A stretch of 64,000 bases of DNA from Phoebastria nigripes (GCA_035582835.1 JAYKAV010000309.1:17615-81614); one strand, 5' to 3'; positions 32,101-44,655 are shown, counted from the stretch's first letter. Translations and numbers: made by a program. The notes: generated by a model from the sequence alone, not told the origin.

Positions 32101-35100
32101 AAGTAATTCAGTAACTTTAGCTATGTCTCAGTTGTGACAGACACCACTTCAAATTTGAACATTCACTCCTTTTGCTGCCTAAAAGATTTTCTTCACTGGA
32201 TTTCATGCTCAGCAATGCCTTTTTTTCCCAAAATGGGCCATGTAAAACATGCCAGATTAAAAAATCAATCACTCAAACTCCTGAGAACTTAATTTTCCTC
32301 ATTCGCATGGTATCCATCAGTGAAACGAGAAAGCTGAGGTATGCAAATACCTCAACCTCTTCTCTTTCAAAGTACACTAGGATCCTCTTGGGGGCTTTCT
32401 TGATTGTGTGGCCTCTACAGATAAACCCTTGCACATTTCTAATGGAGGAGGACTGCAGCTACTTTACAAACCATTTTGCAAATTCATAATCCATACCAAA
32501 CCTGCAGATTAGTTCAGTGTCTTAAAACTTCATCATCATGGCATTTTCCACTAAATATATATTCACAATTTGTGGGCTTTTTAAAGCATCAAAATAGAAA
32601 TGTAAAATTTATGTTAGATTAGTTAAGAACTTTCAGTAGTTTAAAATGGTATTTCCTATTATTCAGCAGTATGATAAAAACACATTAAAATAAACAGGAA
32701 ATTTCCATTTATGGTGTTTTATCTATTCTAGTAAAGACCTGTTACTACAGTAAAAAAACATCTGCAATATTAAGAAAACAGGCCAGCAGACAATACTGAA
32801 TATATAGTCATTTACAATAAGGTTTTTTTTAGTTTCCAGACAGAGTATGCTCCAATATTTGCCTCTTCTTCTGCATGTTGATAGGGCTAGTAAGCTTCTG
32901 CTCAGGTGAGGGATAATAGTGACGGGCACTGTCACTTTCATCTCTCTCTAAATCTCAAAATCCATCACTAGGTCAAGGAAATCCTCCTCTAATATCCATG
33001 TCCTTCCCTGGGAATAATTCAGAGAACTGCACATGGGACTGGCTGGTTGAGAAATCGATCAATAAGGGATTTATGTATGAAATGTTGATTATATTTAGCT
33101 TTTCATGGTGGTTCTGCTTACATAGTAAGGAAACGGGGCTGATTTAAAGGACTGAAATCGCTATTAGAAGCAGCAGATTACATTCCCAAGGTAAGCATGC
33201 ACACTGATGAAACTGCTTATTGCAGAACTGCTAAAGACTCTTTGCATGTTAGAAAAGAGAGATTTTGCTGTAAGACATGGCAGATTTTAATGTTAATGAA
33301 GATTTTTTGCTGCTTTTTGTAAAGAAAAAAAGCAGATCTTTATATGACACCAAATTCTGTTCTGGGATATCCTTACTTGAAGCATTTTCTCTCTGAAAAT
33401 AATGACTAGAGAAGTGAATATGGTGGCCAGTAAGAAAGTGAGAAATAGGTAAAATAAAAGAGCAGAAGAGATGGAAGCTGATCTTCCATTCACTACAATC
33501 CTGTAAAAGGATAATACTGCCTTCATTTTCTTGCAGCCCTAAAGATTTTGAGGTATAGTAATTAATATAATTAGTTTTTAGTTCATAATGTGTGAAAAGT
33601 CAGTTGTTTATCATAGTAGTCACATTTAAAACTCCAAGATAGTAAAAGCAAACTATTCGTGATGATAGACTAAAACCAATACGCTAAATATAAATACTAA
33701 AATACCTCTAAAGCAAGCATTTATCTGTATTACCTTTCAAACTTACTACCTAAATACAATAATGTGAAAATGAGCATTGGACTATTAAAATAAAAGCAGT
33801 GTAACAATTTGTGACAATGTATCAGTTTAAGAAAAATATGTGTGACTACAGAATAGGAATCATGGTAGTGATACAACTTAGTACAAACCATCTGAAATAT
33901 TGTTTGAAAAACCTCTATAATACAATAAAAAAATGCATTAAGGTGCGTTCTGGACCCACTGAGTTTAACGAGACATTTTCTACTGTTCCCAATGTCGGGG
34001 TTTTGTCACACAAATGCTGTAACGAGCTAACCATGGTCCCCAAACCAGGAGCAACTACTGTGTCTGTTCAGCTTGCACTGGGCACATGCTGCATTAGCAT
34101 TTCTGTGTCTTAGACTCANGAATTTTCAAACTCCCCACAATTTGCTTTGAGACTAATGGAATTTGAAGATATTCTTGTGCTACATATCCTGACTGATTGA
34201 CAAGGGAAACAACCTGGTGCAGTAGTCACCCAAGCCTGACATTCAGATTTAGTATTTTGAGACTACAGGGTAGTAAATACTTCCAATTTCTATACCCACT
34301 TAATGCTTCCAGTACCTCAGTAAGATGAAATCTGCAGTCCTGCCCCAAATGGCAGCTCCTCTTTCCCAGCAAGTCCTACGCACGGCTGCCACGGCTCCTT
34401 CAGCAGAACACAAAGCACCCCACAGTGCTTCCACTTAAAATAGACACTAACAGAGCCAGAGGAATCTGTTTATTTGCAAAAATGCATAGAAAATCGTCTT
34501 TACCTGAAGAACAGGGGAATGTAGAGGATACAGTTTTTTCCCCAACCTCGAGGCTATGTACTCTGGATGAGTGTGGATTTTTGTACATATCCTATTTTAC
34601 CACACTTCTCGTCATCTTTAACCTCTAGTACATCTGCAAGTCAGTATGTCTGGATAGCACAAAGTCAAAGATGGGTTTTTTTGCTCTTGAAACTAAAGAA
34701 GACTCAAAGAGCAAAGATAAACATGAAAAATGAGTGCCTATGTAGAAATACTAGTACTGGGAGTCCTAATGTGAACTGACTGGTTTAGAGCCCACTCTGT
34801 TAGAGGAATGATTTGCCTTGAGATGAATACATTTGCATTTGTCTGGTGCTGAGTGATTGGAAGTGGTTGGACACAGCTTTATTTTGCACCATTATTTGTG
34901 AGCTCTGTGGACTCCAGTGTGGCTCTGTGGAGGATATAGGTTAAATCAGGATGGAATTTTGTGTGCCAGCATTAGCAGAGCTTTCAGAGCACCTGTAAGC
35001 AGACATAAAGCTGCTTAATTCAACCTGGCGTACTTTCAATCTCCACACTTTCAAACACAATTTATCCTTGGAGTAAGTCAGTGGAAACCCTGTTACAGCT

Positions 35101-36330
35101 TTTAGGTTCCTGGTGAATCTAACCTAATGTTTACTATGTCTTAGAAACTTAGAATCTTTTTATGTGACATCTTAGATGATCCTGATCCTTGCTCTTAAGC
35201 ATTTAAAGACTGACCAGCAATGTTGGACTACATTTAGGACTATTCATGGAAGAACACATCTTAATCTTCAATCTTTATCTTTCTGTTTTGTAGAATGTTG
35301 TATATTGCTGTATTATTTTTTGCACCATGTGTCATTCATGTCTGATGACTGCTAGAAACATGGGTTTCCTCTCCTATTTCCTATATAGGAATATTTTTAG
35401 TTTCATTGACTAATAAGGAAAGTCAGGTAAGTCTGGCAGTAATGTGGCAGCTGTATCATCCTGCTTCTCTTTTGCAGCTTGCTTGACTACAGAATGGAAG
35501 TACTTCCTTTAAGACTGATTCATTCTATGGCATTTGACTTCACTTGTCGGTGGTACAGCCACTCATTTGTCAGTTTGTGGCTTACAGACATCTCTATACT
35601 CTGATTTCACATGCGCAGAGATATTGTTACTGCAGTGGATAGCATCTGTTTTATAATCCTATCTAAATGGCCCTGCCAAGAGCAGATCACACTTGTAGAC
35701 ACAATTTATGCCCAAAGAGTTGGTAGTCTCATTGATGATGAGACATAACTCACAAAATTGTAAGAATAGTGGTGAAAGGGGAGAGCGCAAGTTATGTACA
35801 GTACAACATCTTCAATTTTTTTAGTATTGAGATGAACAAAACAGACATGAACAGCCACTAACATTTCCATTTAGGTATTTATGTCCGACTTGCTATACGA
35901 ATAAGGAGACTCTACTACATCAGCCTTTAAGTTCCTAGTTACAGAACCTACTCTTTGCTCTCAACAGAGTATAACTCTCAGATGTCAGACATACTGAAAT
36001 TTCTTTGGACATCCAACCAATGGATGCTTCCTAGTCTGGTTTTCAGGATGTCACCTGTGCATGAATCTGTTTATCCATCCTGATACAATAAATTATGAGC
36101 CTTTAGTTCAAAACCAAATGAAACAGTAGTAGATGTTTCAAACACAATTGTCTAAATATTTTCAAAGTATGTGATTAGGCTCAGGAGAAAGACCTAAATT
36201 AATGCTTCCTCTAAGAGAAAGATGTGTTGAACATTCTCTTTAGCAGCACTTGCCTGGTCATTCAGCACACTGAAGCACCCACAGTGCCCTTTCTTGTCTG
36301 GTGGGAATGTCATGGGAGAGAGGAAACTGG
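26341..36330. other. Intergenic between divergent NIPAL1 and CNGA1
   Basis: About 10 kb of mostly AT-rich DNA. I recognised no coding exon, tRNA or repeat family apart from a T31 tract at 29112-29142. Non-coding 5' exons and the promoter of CNGA1 probably lie here but cannot be located from sequence alone. A minus-strand open frame at 27295-27864 was considered and not called. Confidence 0.4.
29112..29142. repeat. T31 homopolymer followed by AG
   Basis: 31 consecutive Ts directly after an undetermined base (29111) and before AG. It could be the reversed poly(A) of an old retroinsert or an assembly-limited homopolymer. Confidence 0.8.
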
Positions 36331-36339
36331 AAATACTAT

Positions 36340-37158
36340 TGTTGGTTTTGGGGGAAGCAAGGATAAGCTGGATCGATGGGCTGAGGCCAACTGTATGAGG
36401 TTCAACAAGGCCAAGTGCTGGGTCCTGCACTTTGGCCACAACAACCCCATGCAACGCTACAGGCTGGGGGAAGAGTGGCTGGAAAGCTGCCTGTTGGAAA
36501 AGGACCTGGGGGTGCTGGTTGACAGCCGGCTGAATATGAGCCGGCAGTGTGCCCAGGNNNNNNNNNNNNNNNNNNNNNNNNNNNNNNNNNNNNNNNNNNN
36601 NNNNNNNNNNNNNNNNNNNNNNNNNNNNNNNNNNNNNNNNNNNNNNNNNNNNNNNNNNNNNNNNNNNNNNNNNNNNNNNNNNNNNNNNNNNNNNNNNNNN
36701 NNNNNNNNNNNNNNNNNNNNNNNNNNNNNNNNNNNNNNNNNNNNNNNNNNNNNNNNNNNNNNNNNNNNNNNNNNNNNNNNNNNNNNNNNNNNNNNNNNNN
36801 NNNNNNNNNNNNNNNNNNNNNNNNNNNNNNNNNNNNNNNNNNNNNNNNNNNNNNNNNNNNNNNNNNNNNNNNNNNNNNNNNNNNNNNNNNNNNNNNNNNN
36901 NNNNNNNNNNNNNNNNNNNNNNNNNNNGTTTAGATTGGACATTAGGAAAAATTTCTTTACTGAAAGAGTGGTTAAGCATTGGAACAGGCTGCCCAGGGAA
37001 GTGGTGGAGTCACCATCCCTGGAAGTATTTAAAAGACGTGTAGATGAGGCACTTAGAGACATGGTTTAGTGGGCGTGGTGGTGTTGGGTTGACGGTTGGA
37101 CTTGATCTTAGAGGTCTTTTCCAACCTTAATGATTCTATGATTCTATGATTCTATGAT
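36340..37158 (+). mobile_element. CR1 LINE containing the assembly gap
   Basis: Left of the gap is typical CR1 ORF2-end wording (AAGGACCTGGGGGTGCTGGT, CAACAAGGCCAAGTGCTGGG). Right of the gap are the 3' region (CATTGGAACAGGCTGCCCAG, GTGGTGGAGTCACCATCCCT) and the terminal octamers ATTCTATG repeated about three times at 37131-37158. It lies about 80 bp upstream of the first recognised CNGA1 exon. Confidence 0.92.
36558..36927. other. Assembly gap (370 N)
   Basis: A run of N inside the CR1 copy; the repeat probably prevented closure. Any protein spanning it is meaningless. Confidence 0.99.
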
Positions 37159-37239
37159 ATAAAGGATTCATCTTTAGGAAAAAAAAATTGCTTGTTACTT
37201 CTGCTAGTTGCAAAATGACTTGATTCTTTTTTAAATCAG

Positions 37240-37275
37240 TCTTCCTCAATTACCCAAGGTAAGACAAACTTGACC
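37240..37275 (+). other. CNGA1: CNGA1 5' UTR part of the first coding exon
   Basis: A plausible acceptor (TTCTTTTTTAAATCAG, AG at 37238-37239) precedes the CNGA1 start codon by 36 nt, so earlier non-coding exons are expected upstream. The start context is GACCATGA. Confidence 0.5.
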
Positions 37276-37382
37276 ATGAAGGTAGGAGTGATTGAGACCC
37301 ATCACTCCCATACAATTGTTCCCAGTGTGGTAGTGCAAGACACCAGTGAGGACCCTGGACCGATGGACAAAGGGGAAAACAG
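37276..37382 (+). CDS. CNGA1: CNGA1 coding exon 1 (N-terminus)
   Basis: Encodes [12 protein letters not shown] and a short acidic stretch; donor GTATGT. Loosely similar to the human N-terminus (motif VPSVVVQD), as expected for the least conserved part of the channel. Confidence 0.8.
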
Positions 37383-40300
37383 GTATGTCAAATTTACCAT
37401 TTTGTATCTGTTTGGTTTTTTTTCTTTGATAATTTGGATGGGATTAACTAAGCACAGATACTTGCCATAATCTAATTTTTCTTCTTTATTAATAAATTAA
37501 GTTTTTAAGATTGTGATATATTGCTTATTGTAAATATTTAGATTAAAATCTGTGCTCTTTCAATTTCCTTAGATAACTTAGTCCATGATTAAAATGGTGA
37601 GAAACAGTCGTGACAATTTAGATTAAACGTTTTTTTTGTATTTCAGTAGATATCACATAACTGCATTGTTTTGCTGTTCCCTAGGCAACGGTATCTACCC
37701 GGTTCATTTGCACGCTACAATACTAACAACAATAGTAATAAAGATGAGTAAGTATCTTGCTGTTTCATAAAATGAGAGTACTGCAATATTGGTTGTTTAA
37801 GCAGCAATGAAAAAGAATGATATATATCTAATCATTTCTTTATAAACAGTTATGTCATTCAAGTAATCCCAAAAGAGACTTCACGTACATTTGAACTTCA
37901 TGCACATCAATTATGATGATCATTCTCAATACCGAAGTTATTGGCATTATATCTATTAATTTAAAATAAAAGTAGTTCTATGTGACTACAATAAGCAAAA
38001 CAGTTTTTGAAGGCCAAACACCTAAGTATAATGCTATCCTTACCAAATTCAGATGATTCTAATAAATAAATGTGGAAGCAATGGCTATGTGCATCCCATG
38101 AGCCTATCATATTTTTCTTTTCCTTAGAGAGGAGAAGAAAAAGAAAAAAGAAAAGAAGAGGTAAGACAAAGAGTAATAATATTACTATTTCTAAGACCTT
38201 TAATTTCTTTCCAAATATGTTTTAACTTAGTCGGTAATAACTGAAAATGTAAATCTATTTCTTAGCAAGTCAGAAAAAAAAAAGGATGGAGAAACACAAA
38301 AGAACAAGGAAAAAAAGGAGAAAAACAAAAACAAAGATAAGTCCAAGAAGAAAGAAAATAAAGAAGAGTAAGTGTTTTTCATTTAGGTCCTGCTAAGTTA
38401 GTCTAATAAAATTGCTTTTGATGTAAAACTGAATTGATTCATGGACATCCTGTAAACAAGATTCACTCTAGTGAATGAGTGTACAGGCTGCTGTTGTTCT
38501 CCCTAGAGTAAAGTTGTTCTGATTTAACTTCATATGTGGACAACAGAAATATGCATGCGTGGAATTGATCTGAAAAAATTGATCAAGAAGAATCTCCTTT
38601 GGATTCTGATTATTCAATATCTTTTGGATAACACTCTGCAGCAAAAGATGTGCCAGTGTAAAGCAATCTCTTCCACACATAAGGGCACCTACAAGCAAGT
38701 AAACTCCTCTATGATCTAAAAGTTCTTGCTTTACCTTTTGCTTGGTAAATCCATAGTTTTCTGGCCAAGGAAGAGAAACTTAAAATGGTGCAGTAGCAAC
38801 TTGTGTTGTATGATTTCACGTTCTTTGGTTTCTTTATGTAAACTATGCCAATGTTTCATCTTTCCCAGAGCTAGACTTTTCCCAGTGAGAAAGGCATGAT
38901 TTATTGGACTTATTTAAACATTAGTAGCCACATAATCATTTTATTTTTGGAAAGATGATCAAATCAATTATCAGACAAGACAGTTAATTGGGTAGGAAAC
39001 AAATTAATTTAAAAAGCTTGAAATTACATGTGCTGCTATAAACTGAAGTGAGACTGCCAAGCTGATTTCTCTCAGCAAAGTTTAGATTCTAAAGTTTGCG
39101 TTCCAAGTCACACCTAACAAGCAGCTTCATGTTCTCCATGCATTCAAGCAAGGAAGCTTAACTTTAATAAAGACCATTTATTTTACAATAACAATTTCTG
39201 GAATGCTTCATTCCTCAAAAATTGTTATGTGTATTTTAAGTCTCTCATTAAATCTCCTTTTTTTTCCTGCCTATCACTTAGGAAGAAGAAAGATATTCTT
39301 ATTATTGATCCAGCAGGAAATATGTATTACAACTGGTTGTTTTGCATCACAATGCCTGTCATGTACAACTGGACCATGATTATTGCTAGGTGATGTACTC
39401 CTTTAATGACTATATAGAACTTCTGGCAAATCATAATATCCCTAAATAGATAAAAAAATTATTTTATTCATCACTGATTCCATGCAAGTATTTAATTTTC
39501 AATTTATGGTAATTTACTTTTGTCTTTTCCTATTCAGAGCCTGTTTTGATGAGCTTCAGCACGACTACCTCGTGATATGGTTTATTATTGATTACATTTC
39601 TGATGCCGTCTACATTGCTGACATGTTTGTACGGACAAGAACAGGTAAGTATACTCAATGATTAATTATTCCTCTTCATATATTTGTGTCAGGTGGTTTA
39701 AAATATTCAGAATACTACTACTCTTATTATCTGGGTACCCTTGATGAGGTGCAATAGTGAAAAAGATATTGAGATAGATCTCTGAAAGACTGTAGTCTGT
39801 GACTTGCAAAAATAGGAGAAACTCTGATGTATTACTTGAAGAATACATAAAGCCTGAGGTAAGCTAGATACAAGCTGTTCTGCCTGCAGCTGACTTAACA
39901 ACTCAAAATAACTTAACAAAATAAATATGCAATGCGGCCAACTGAGGATCAAGGGTTCTGAAAAATTAGCACCTACATCTGGATTTTGTATTTAAGGAGA
40001 TTCAAGTATTTGCTTGATTTTCAAGACCATTGAGCAAGCAAGACATCCAATTAACTTCAGCTGCAACTGTTTCTTTTAAAATCTTATCCTACATCCAGAG
40101 CTATTGAGTAGATAGATACACTCAATATGGAACTGAAATTCCCATGTTCATATTCTTTCCCTCATTAACCACCCTTCCTACAGCCTGTGGAGTTTTTGGG
40201 GGCTTTTGGTTTTTTTTTTCAGATGTTCACCATAGTGGAAAAGTGGACGGAAAGAATCAGAGCTAGAAATGTTTAATTTTCAAAGCTGTATAGTTTAGCT

Positions 40301-41903
40301 CAAGCTGAACCATATAGCACTAAGTTGAATATTTGGAAATAAGAAATTGCTTATTAAAAAGTAAGAGAAGTTATGTACCATCTGGAATTTGCACCCACAA
40401 TATTTTTCAAAGTAGATTTGGATTGACAGTAAACACAACACATTTGAAGTTGTAACATTTTTTATTATTTACAATTTGATTTTAGGTTACCTGGAGCAAG
40501 GTCTTCTGGTAAAAGAAGAACAAAAGCTTCGAGAGAAATATAAGACATCTTTTCAATTCAAATTAGACTTTCTGTCAATCATACCAACTGATCTCTTATA
40601 CTTTAAGTTAGGACTGAATTACCCAGAATTAAGAATAAACAGACTACTCAGAGTAGCTCGGATGTTTGAATTTTTCCAGCGAACAGAAACAAGGACAAAC
40701 TACCCGAATATCTTCAGGATCTCTAACCTTGTCATGTATATTGTGATTATTATTCACTGGAACGCCTGTGTGTACTACTCGATCTCGAAAGCCATTGGAT
40801 TTGGGGCTGACACATGGGTCTACCCCAACACCTCCGATCCTGAATTTGCCCGTCTGACTAGAAAGTATGTCTACAGTCTCTACTGGTCAACACTGACCCT
40901 GACTACTATCGGTGAAACACCCCCTCCTGTAAGAGATTCTGAGTATTTCTTCGTGGTTGTTGACTTCTTGGTTGGAGTATTGATTTTTGCTACCATTGTT
41001 GGTAATGTGGGCTCTATGATCTCCAACATGAATGCTGCCAGGGCAGAGTTTCAAGCAAGGATTGATGCTATCAAGCAGTATATGCACTTTCGGAATGTGA
41101 GTAAAGACATGGAAAAAAGAGTTATAAAGTGGTTTGACTACCTATGGACAAACAAAAAGGCTGTGGATGAAAGGGAAGTCTTGAAGTATCTGCCAGATAA
41201 ACTAAGAGCAGAGATTGCCATCAATGTTCACCTGGAAACACTAAAAAAAGTTCGGATTTTTGCAGACTGTGAAGCTGGTCTGTTGGTTGAACTGGTTTTG
41301 AAACTCCAGCCGCAAGTATACAGTCCTGGAGATTATATTTGCAGAAAAGGAGATATTGGACGAGAGATGTACATTATCAAAGAAGGCAAGCTGGCAGTAG
41401 TCGCTGATGATGGAATTACCCAATTTGTAGTCCTAAGCGATGGCAGCTATTTTGGAGAAATCAGCATTCTTAATATCAAAGGTAGCAAAGCTGGCAATCG
41501 AAGAACAGCCAATATTAGAAGTATTGGATACTCGGACTTGTTTTGTCTGTCTAAAGATGATCTCATGGAGGCTTTAACAGAGTATCCAGATGCAAAGGCT
41601 ATGCTGGAAGAAAAAGGCAAGCAAATCCTGATGAAAGATGGGTTGCTGGACATTGAAGTTGCAAATTTAGGAAGTGATCCTAAAGATCTGGAAGAGAAGG
41701 TCACCTACATGGAAGGAATGATGGACAGATTACAAACAAAGTTTGCCAGGTTGTTGGCCGAGTATGAAGCTGCACAACAGAAACTGAAAAAAAGGCTTAC
41801 ACAAATCGAGAAAATATTGAAGCCAGTTATAGAGCAAGAATTCGCAGACTTAGAAGAAGCAGATCCATCCACAGATAAACCTGGAGTGTCAAAAGTGGAA
41901 TAA
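37276..41903 (+). CDS. CNGA1: CNGA1, rod photoreceptor cGMP-gated cation channel alpha-1 subunit
   Basis: Seven coding exons: 37276-37382, 37685-37747, 38128-38160, 38266-38367, 39282-39389, 39538-39644 and 40486-41903. They sum to 1938 nt with matching phases, giving 645 aa (human about 690). The N-terminus is variable, then comes a Lys/Glu-rich segment from exons 3-4, then S1 ([14 protein letters not shown]). The last exon starts near residue 174 and carries the S4-type [16 protein letters not shown]5, the pore loop TTIGETPPP (about 313-321, Glu ~317 in the filter), S6, the C-linker, the cyclic-nucleotide-binding domain (about 428-545, with FGEIS and RRTANI) and a C-terminal coiled coil (about 571-630). 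CNGA1 with CNGB1 forms the cGMP-gated channel of rod outer segments. Identity to human CNGA1 is very high from S1 onward. The ATG at 37276 is chosen because the sequence then matches the family; an in-frame TTG just upstream is not a start. Confidence 0.95.
37685..37747 (+). CDS. CNGA1: CNGA1 coding exon 2
   Basis: A 63-nt exon between TTCCCTAG and GTAAGT encoding [20 protein letters not shown]. The YLPG and NNNSNKD motifs align with human CNGA1 and anchor the N-terminal exons. Confidence 0.85.
38128..38160 (+). CDS. CNGA1: CNGA1 coding exon 3 (33-nt micro-exon)
   Basis: Between TTTTCCTTAG and GTAAGA. It encodes almost only Glu and Lys ([10 protein letters not shown]), the start of the highly charged cytoplasmic segment known in rod channels. 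Its length is a multiple of three, so it could be skipped without a frame break. Confidence 0.75.
38266..38367 (+). CDS. CNGA1: CNGA1 coding exon 4 (Lys/Glu-rich)
   Basis: A 102-nt exon between TTTCTTAG and GTAAGT. It encodes a Lys-dominated low-complexity stretch with scattered Glu, Asn and Asp. Length is again a multiple of three. Confidence 0.82.
39282..39389 (+). CDS. CNGA1: CNGA1 coding exon 5 (S1)
   Basis: Encodes [18 protein letters not shown] and the first membrane segment [17 protein letters not shown]. From this exon on the match to the mammalian channel is close. Confidence 0.92.
39538..39644 (+). CDS. CNGA1: CNGA1 coding exon 6 (S1-S2 loop and S2)
   Basis: Encodes [14 protein letters not shown] and [20 protein letters not shown], the S2 segment with its conserved acidic residues; phase 2 acceptor and phase 1 donor fit the neighbours. 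Confidence 0.92.
40486..41903 (+). CDS. CNGA1: CNGA1 coding exon 7 (S3 to C-terminus)
   Basis: A 1418-nt terminal exon after GATTTTAG. It contains S3-S6, the pore, the C-linker, the cyclic-nucleotide-binding domain and the coiled coil, and ends at TAA 41901-41903. In the pore turret the usual NDT sequon reads ADT, while an NTS sequon appears a few residues later (see findings). No frame break. Confidence 0.96.
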
Positions 41904-43960
41904 AACACTGGAGGTTGCCAATAAGACTTAGGGTCAAATCCTGCATGGGGCTGAATACATTCATTTGTAATCTTTGTAGGACCTGACTATTAATTATGAA
42001 AAATTATTTGTTGAGGTAATGTCACTAATTTCCTACAAGCAGCACATATTTGGCAGGTTTTGGAAAGAAAAAGAAGAATCGAGAATGAGGATGGAAGATA
42101 ACACCTTGCTCTTGCACAAACAGGTGGTATTATCTGCTAATGCGTTATGTACTCTTTATGTAACACCGCTCTACAGCAAATGCATTCAATCTATATGCAG
42201 TCATATACTGGCAAATATTGAAAGTTTTGCTGACTATTTTAAAATAATTTCTTCGTGTCTGCTTATGGAAAGAAGGAAAGGTTGGTAACAACTGCATTAT
42301 TTGAAGTCAATATAGGCATGAACCATGACATTAAATTTGTGTATAAACACATTTGAATCTCTACTGATTAACGTAAGATTAATTAAGTATCGGATATTAC
42401 ATAAAGAATTAGGTATCTCTACAATGCAGACGTGAGTACTGAAGGTTTAGGATTCGGAAAGTATTATTACTTCATTGGGTCCACCTTGGCTGAATTCTTG
42501 AACTGTAAGTGAGCAGTTTTAAATGGTGCTTTTTTCGGGATGTTACATGCAAAGGCTGGAATAGGGAGGGGATAAAATCTGACCTTTTGTGAGCATCTGT
42601 ATGACAAATATGGATGGCTCAAAATCTAGCTGTTCTTTCCACAATAATAACAAATACATAACATTGAAGACTGTTATGTTCCATGTAATTATATGGCTGC
42701 TGAACATGGACTATCAAGTTTTTAAGATCTGTGCTTAAAAATTTTTATGTCCCTAATGTAACGGTTGTGGATGCTGGCAGAGTGCAAGGGGCAGACATGA
42801 CAGAAAAAGGCCAAACTCTCTCTACAGCGTCTTCTGTAGCTGCTGTTGGGGAAAGAATACAATGACTAAATAGCTTATTTTTTTCACTGATAGGGTATTT
42901 CTTTCTTCTGTTCTTAACTACTACTAAGATAGTAAAATCTACTGTTTCGTATGTTAGATACGTTTTCAACTGCTTTAGGAAGCATTATCTCCTTGGATTT
43001 TTTCCCTAATTTATGTCTTTTTCCACTGGCAAAAATTGGTTTTATTAGTTGTGGTCTCAGCTGGGTATTTTCAGCTGGGTATTTTCAGTAGACTTTGATC
43101 ATAGCCACTTAACGTTGGAAAAGTTTGATGACAGGGAGTGAAGAAAGGGACTGCAAGGAGAGAATGGATAATTCTGTATTTAGGGCAATTTGATTATCCT
43201 GGGCAATTGGACTGCCACTCTTAAAAAATACATATGTAAATATTACTATTGGTTGATAATATCCTTATACTTTCATTCTTCTCCTTAATAAGATGGAGAT
43301 ACTGTAAATTGGATCTTTTGTAAAGTGCATTCATTTCTGGTTGTTTTATTTTTTGTAATGCTTATAGGTTTCCAGAATGCCAGAGATCCATAAATAACTC
43401 CTGATTTTACTGCAAGGATTAAATGTTATGAAGTAATTAATGCATAGGATATATATGGAACAACAAGGATAAATGCAAATATGAAATGGCTGTTCATTCA
43501 CTGTTGATCCTGCGCTTTGAATGACAGATGGCATAATGTGCTGGTGAGGGGAAAGAGTATGCCATCTTTTCATTAAAGACTCTATCCATGCACACAAGAA
43601 CAAGCGTTATTCTGGCATTTACTGTATTGTGAATGTTGGACTTTGCAATCAGCATTCTTCCAATTCAGGTCTTGAATATGATTTGCAATCTGTATGGCAG
43701 CAGCATCCTATAGGGCTGTGTCATATTCCGCTAGGCAATTAGGAAGCACTTTTCTCCGTTGTTAAAGAGTTTAAGACTTTGTATTAGGGAAATGTGTGAT
43801 ATGATAATGAGTTTTAATTAATAAAGGCAGAGATCTACTGTTCACATTTTTTATTGATCCTTCAGTCTATGACACGAGTTGTAGTCACTAGCTGCTTCTT
43901 TCTTGAGAATAAAAATTCCTTGATTTGAAACACTTCAAAATAAAACAGAAAAACAGAACT
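41904..43960 (+). other. CNGA1: CNGA1 3' UTR with clustered poly(A) signals
   Basis: Three AATAAA hexamers lie within about 125 bp at 43820-43825, 43908-43913 and 43939-43944, suggesting a 3' UTR of about 2 kb. A short two-copy tandem (CAGCTGGGTATTTT twice) lies at about 43059-43086. No coding potential was recognised. Confidence 0.5.
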
Positions 43961-44334
43961 GACCTCCAGTAGTTTACTTACTATTTTCAGACTGTTTATG
44001 ATTGGAAATCTTGTATTGTTTAACTTTTATAAGCATGTATTTGCTAAAAAAACCCCTAAATGCAGGGTTTCCTCCTGGCACAAGACAGAACATAAGTGCT
44101 ATAAGGAAATGTCAATGAAATTAAAACTATTTCAGCTTGCACTTATTTGTCAGAACTTTTCAGGAGGCACAAGGTTCCTCAATACGTATTTCTGTGCAGT
44201 AAAACCTTCTGGATGTACTTCAGTAAAGTTTCTAACCACGCTTTGTGGCTGATTTTTAACTCTCATACTCTGAAGAGGAACTGTGAAGAAAACGCACACA
44301 AGAGCCACACGCTGCAGAAACAGCTGCCAGAAAT

Positions 44335-44655
44335 TTACTCTGGAGAAGAGGAGGCTGAGGGGAGACCTTATCGCGCTCTACAACTACCCGAAAGGAGGTT
44401 GCAGCGAGGTGGGTGTTGGTCTCTTCTCCCAAGCAACTAGCGATAGGACGAGAGGAAACGGCCTCAAGTTGCGCCAGGGGAGGTTTAGATTGGACATTAG
44501 GAAAAATTTCTTGACCGAAAGGGTCGTCAAGCATTGGAACAGGCTGCCCGGGGAAGTGGTGGAGTCACCATCCCTGGAGGTATGCGTAGACGTGGCCCTT
44601 AGGGACATGATTTAGTGGTGCACGTGTAGATGTGGCGCCTAGAGACACGGCATGT
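44335..44655 (+). mobile_element. CR1 LINE fragment lacking its 3' terminus
   Basis: It shares CTGGAGAAGAGGAGGCTGAG, GTTTAGATTGGACATTAGG and GTGGTGGAGTCACCATCCCT with the copy at 36.3-37.2 kb. The terminal CR1 segment and octamers are missing; instead a short near-duplicate (CGTAGACGTGGC, then GTGTAGATGTGGC) ends the match near 44655, about 40 bp before the NFXL1 CpG island. Confidence 0.85.

Noticed and set aside
36194..37069. Long frames crossing the N block
   Set aside because: They are open only because N codons are read through; the sequence is CR1.
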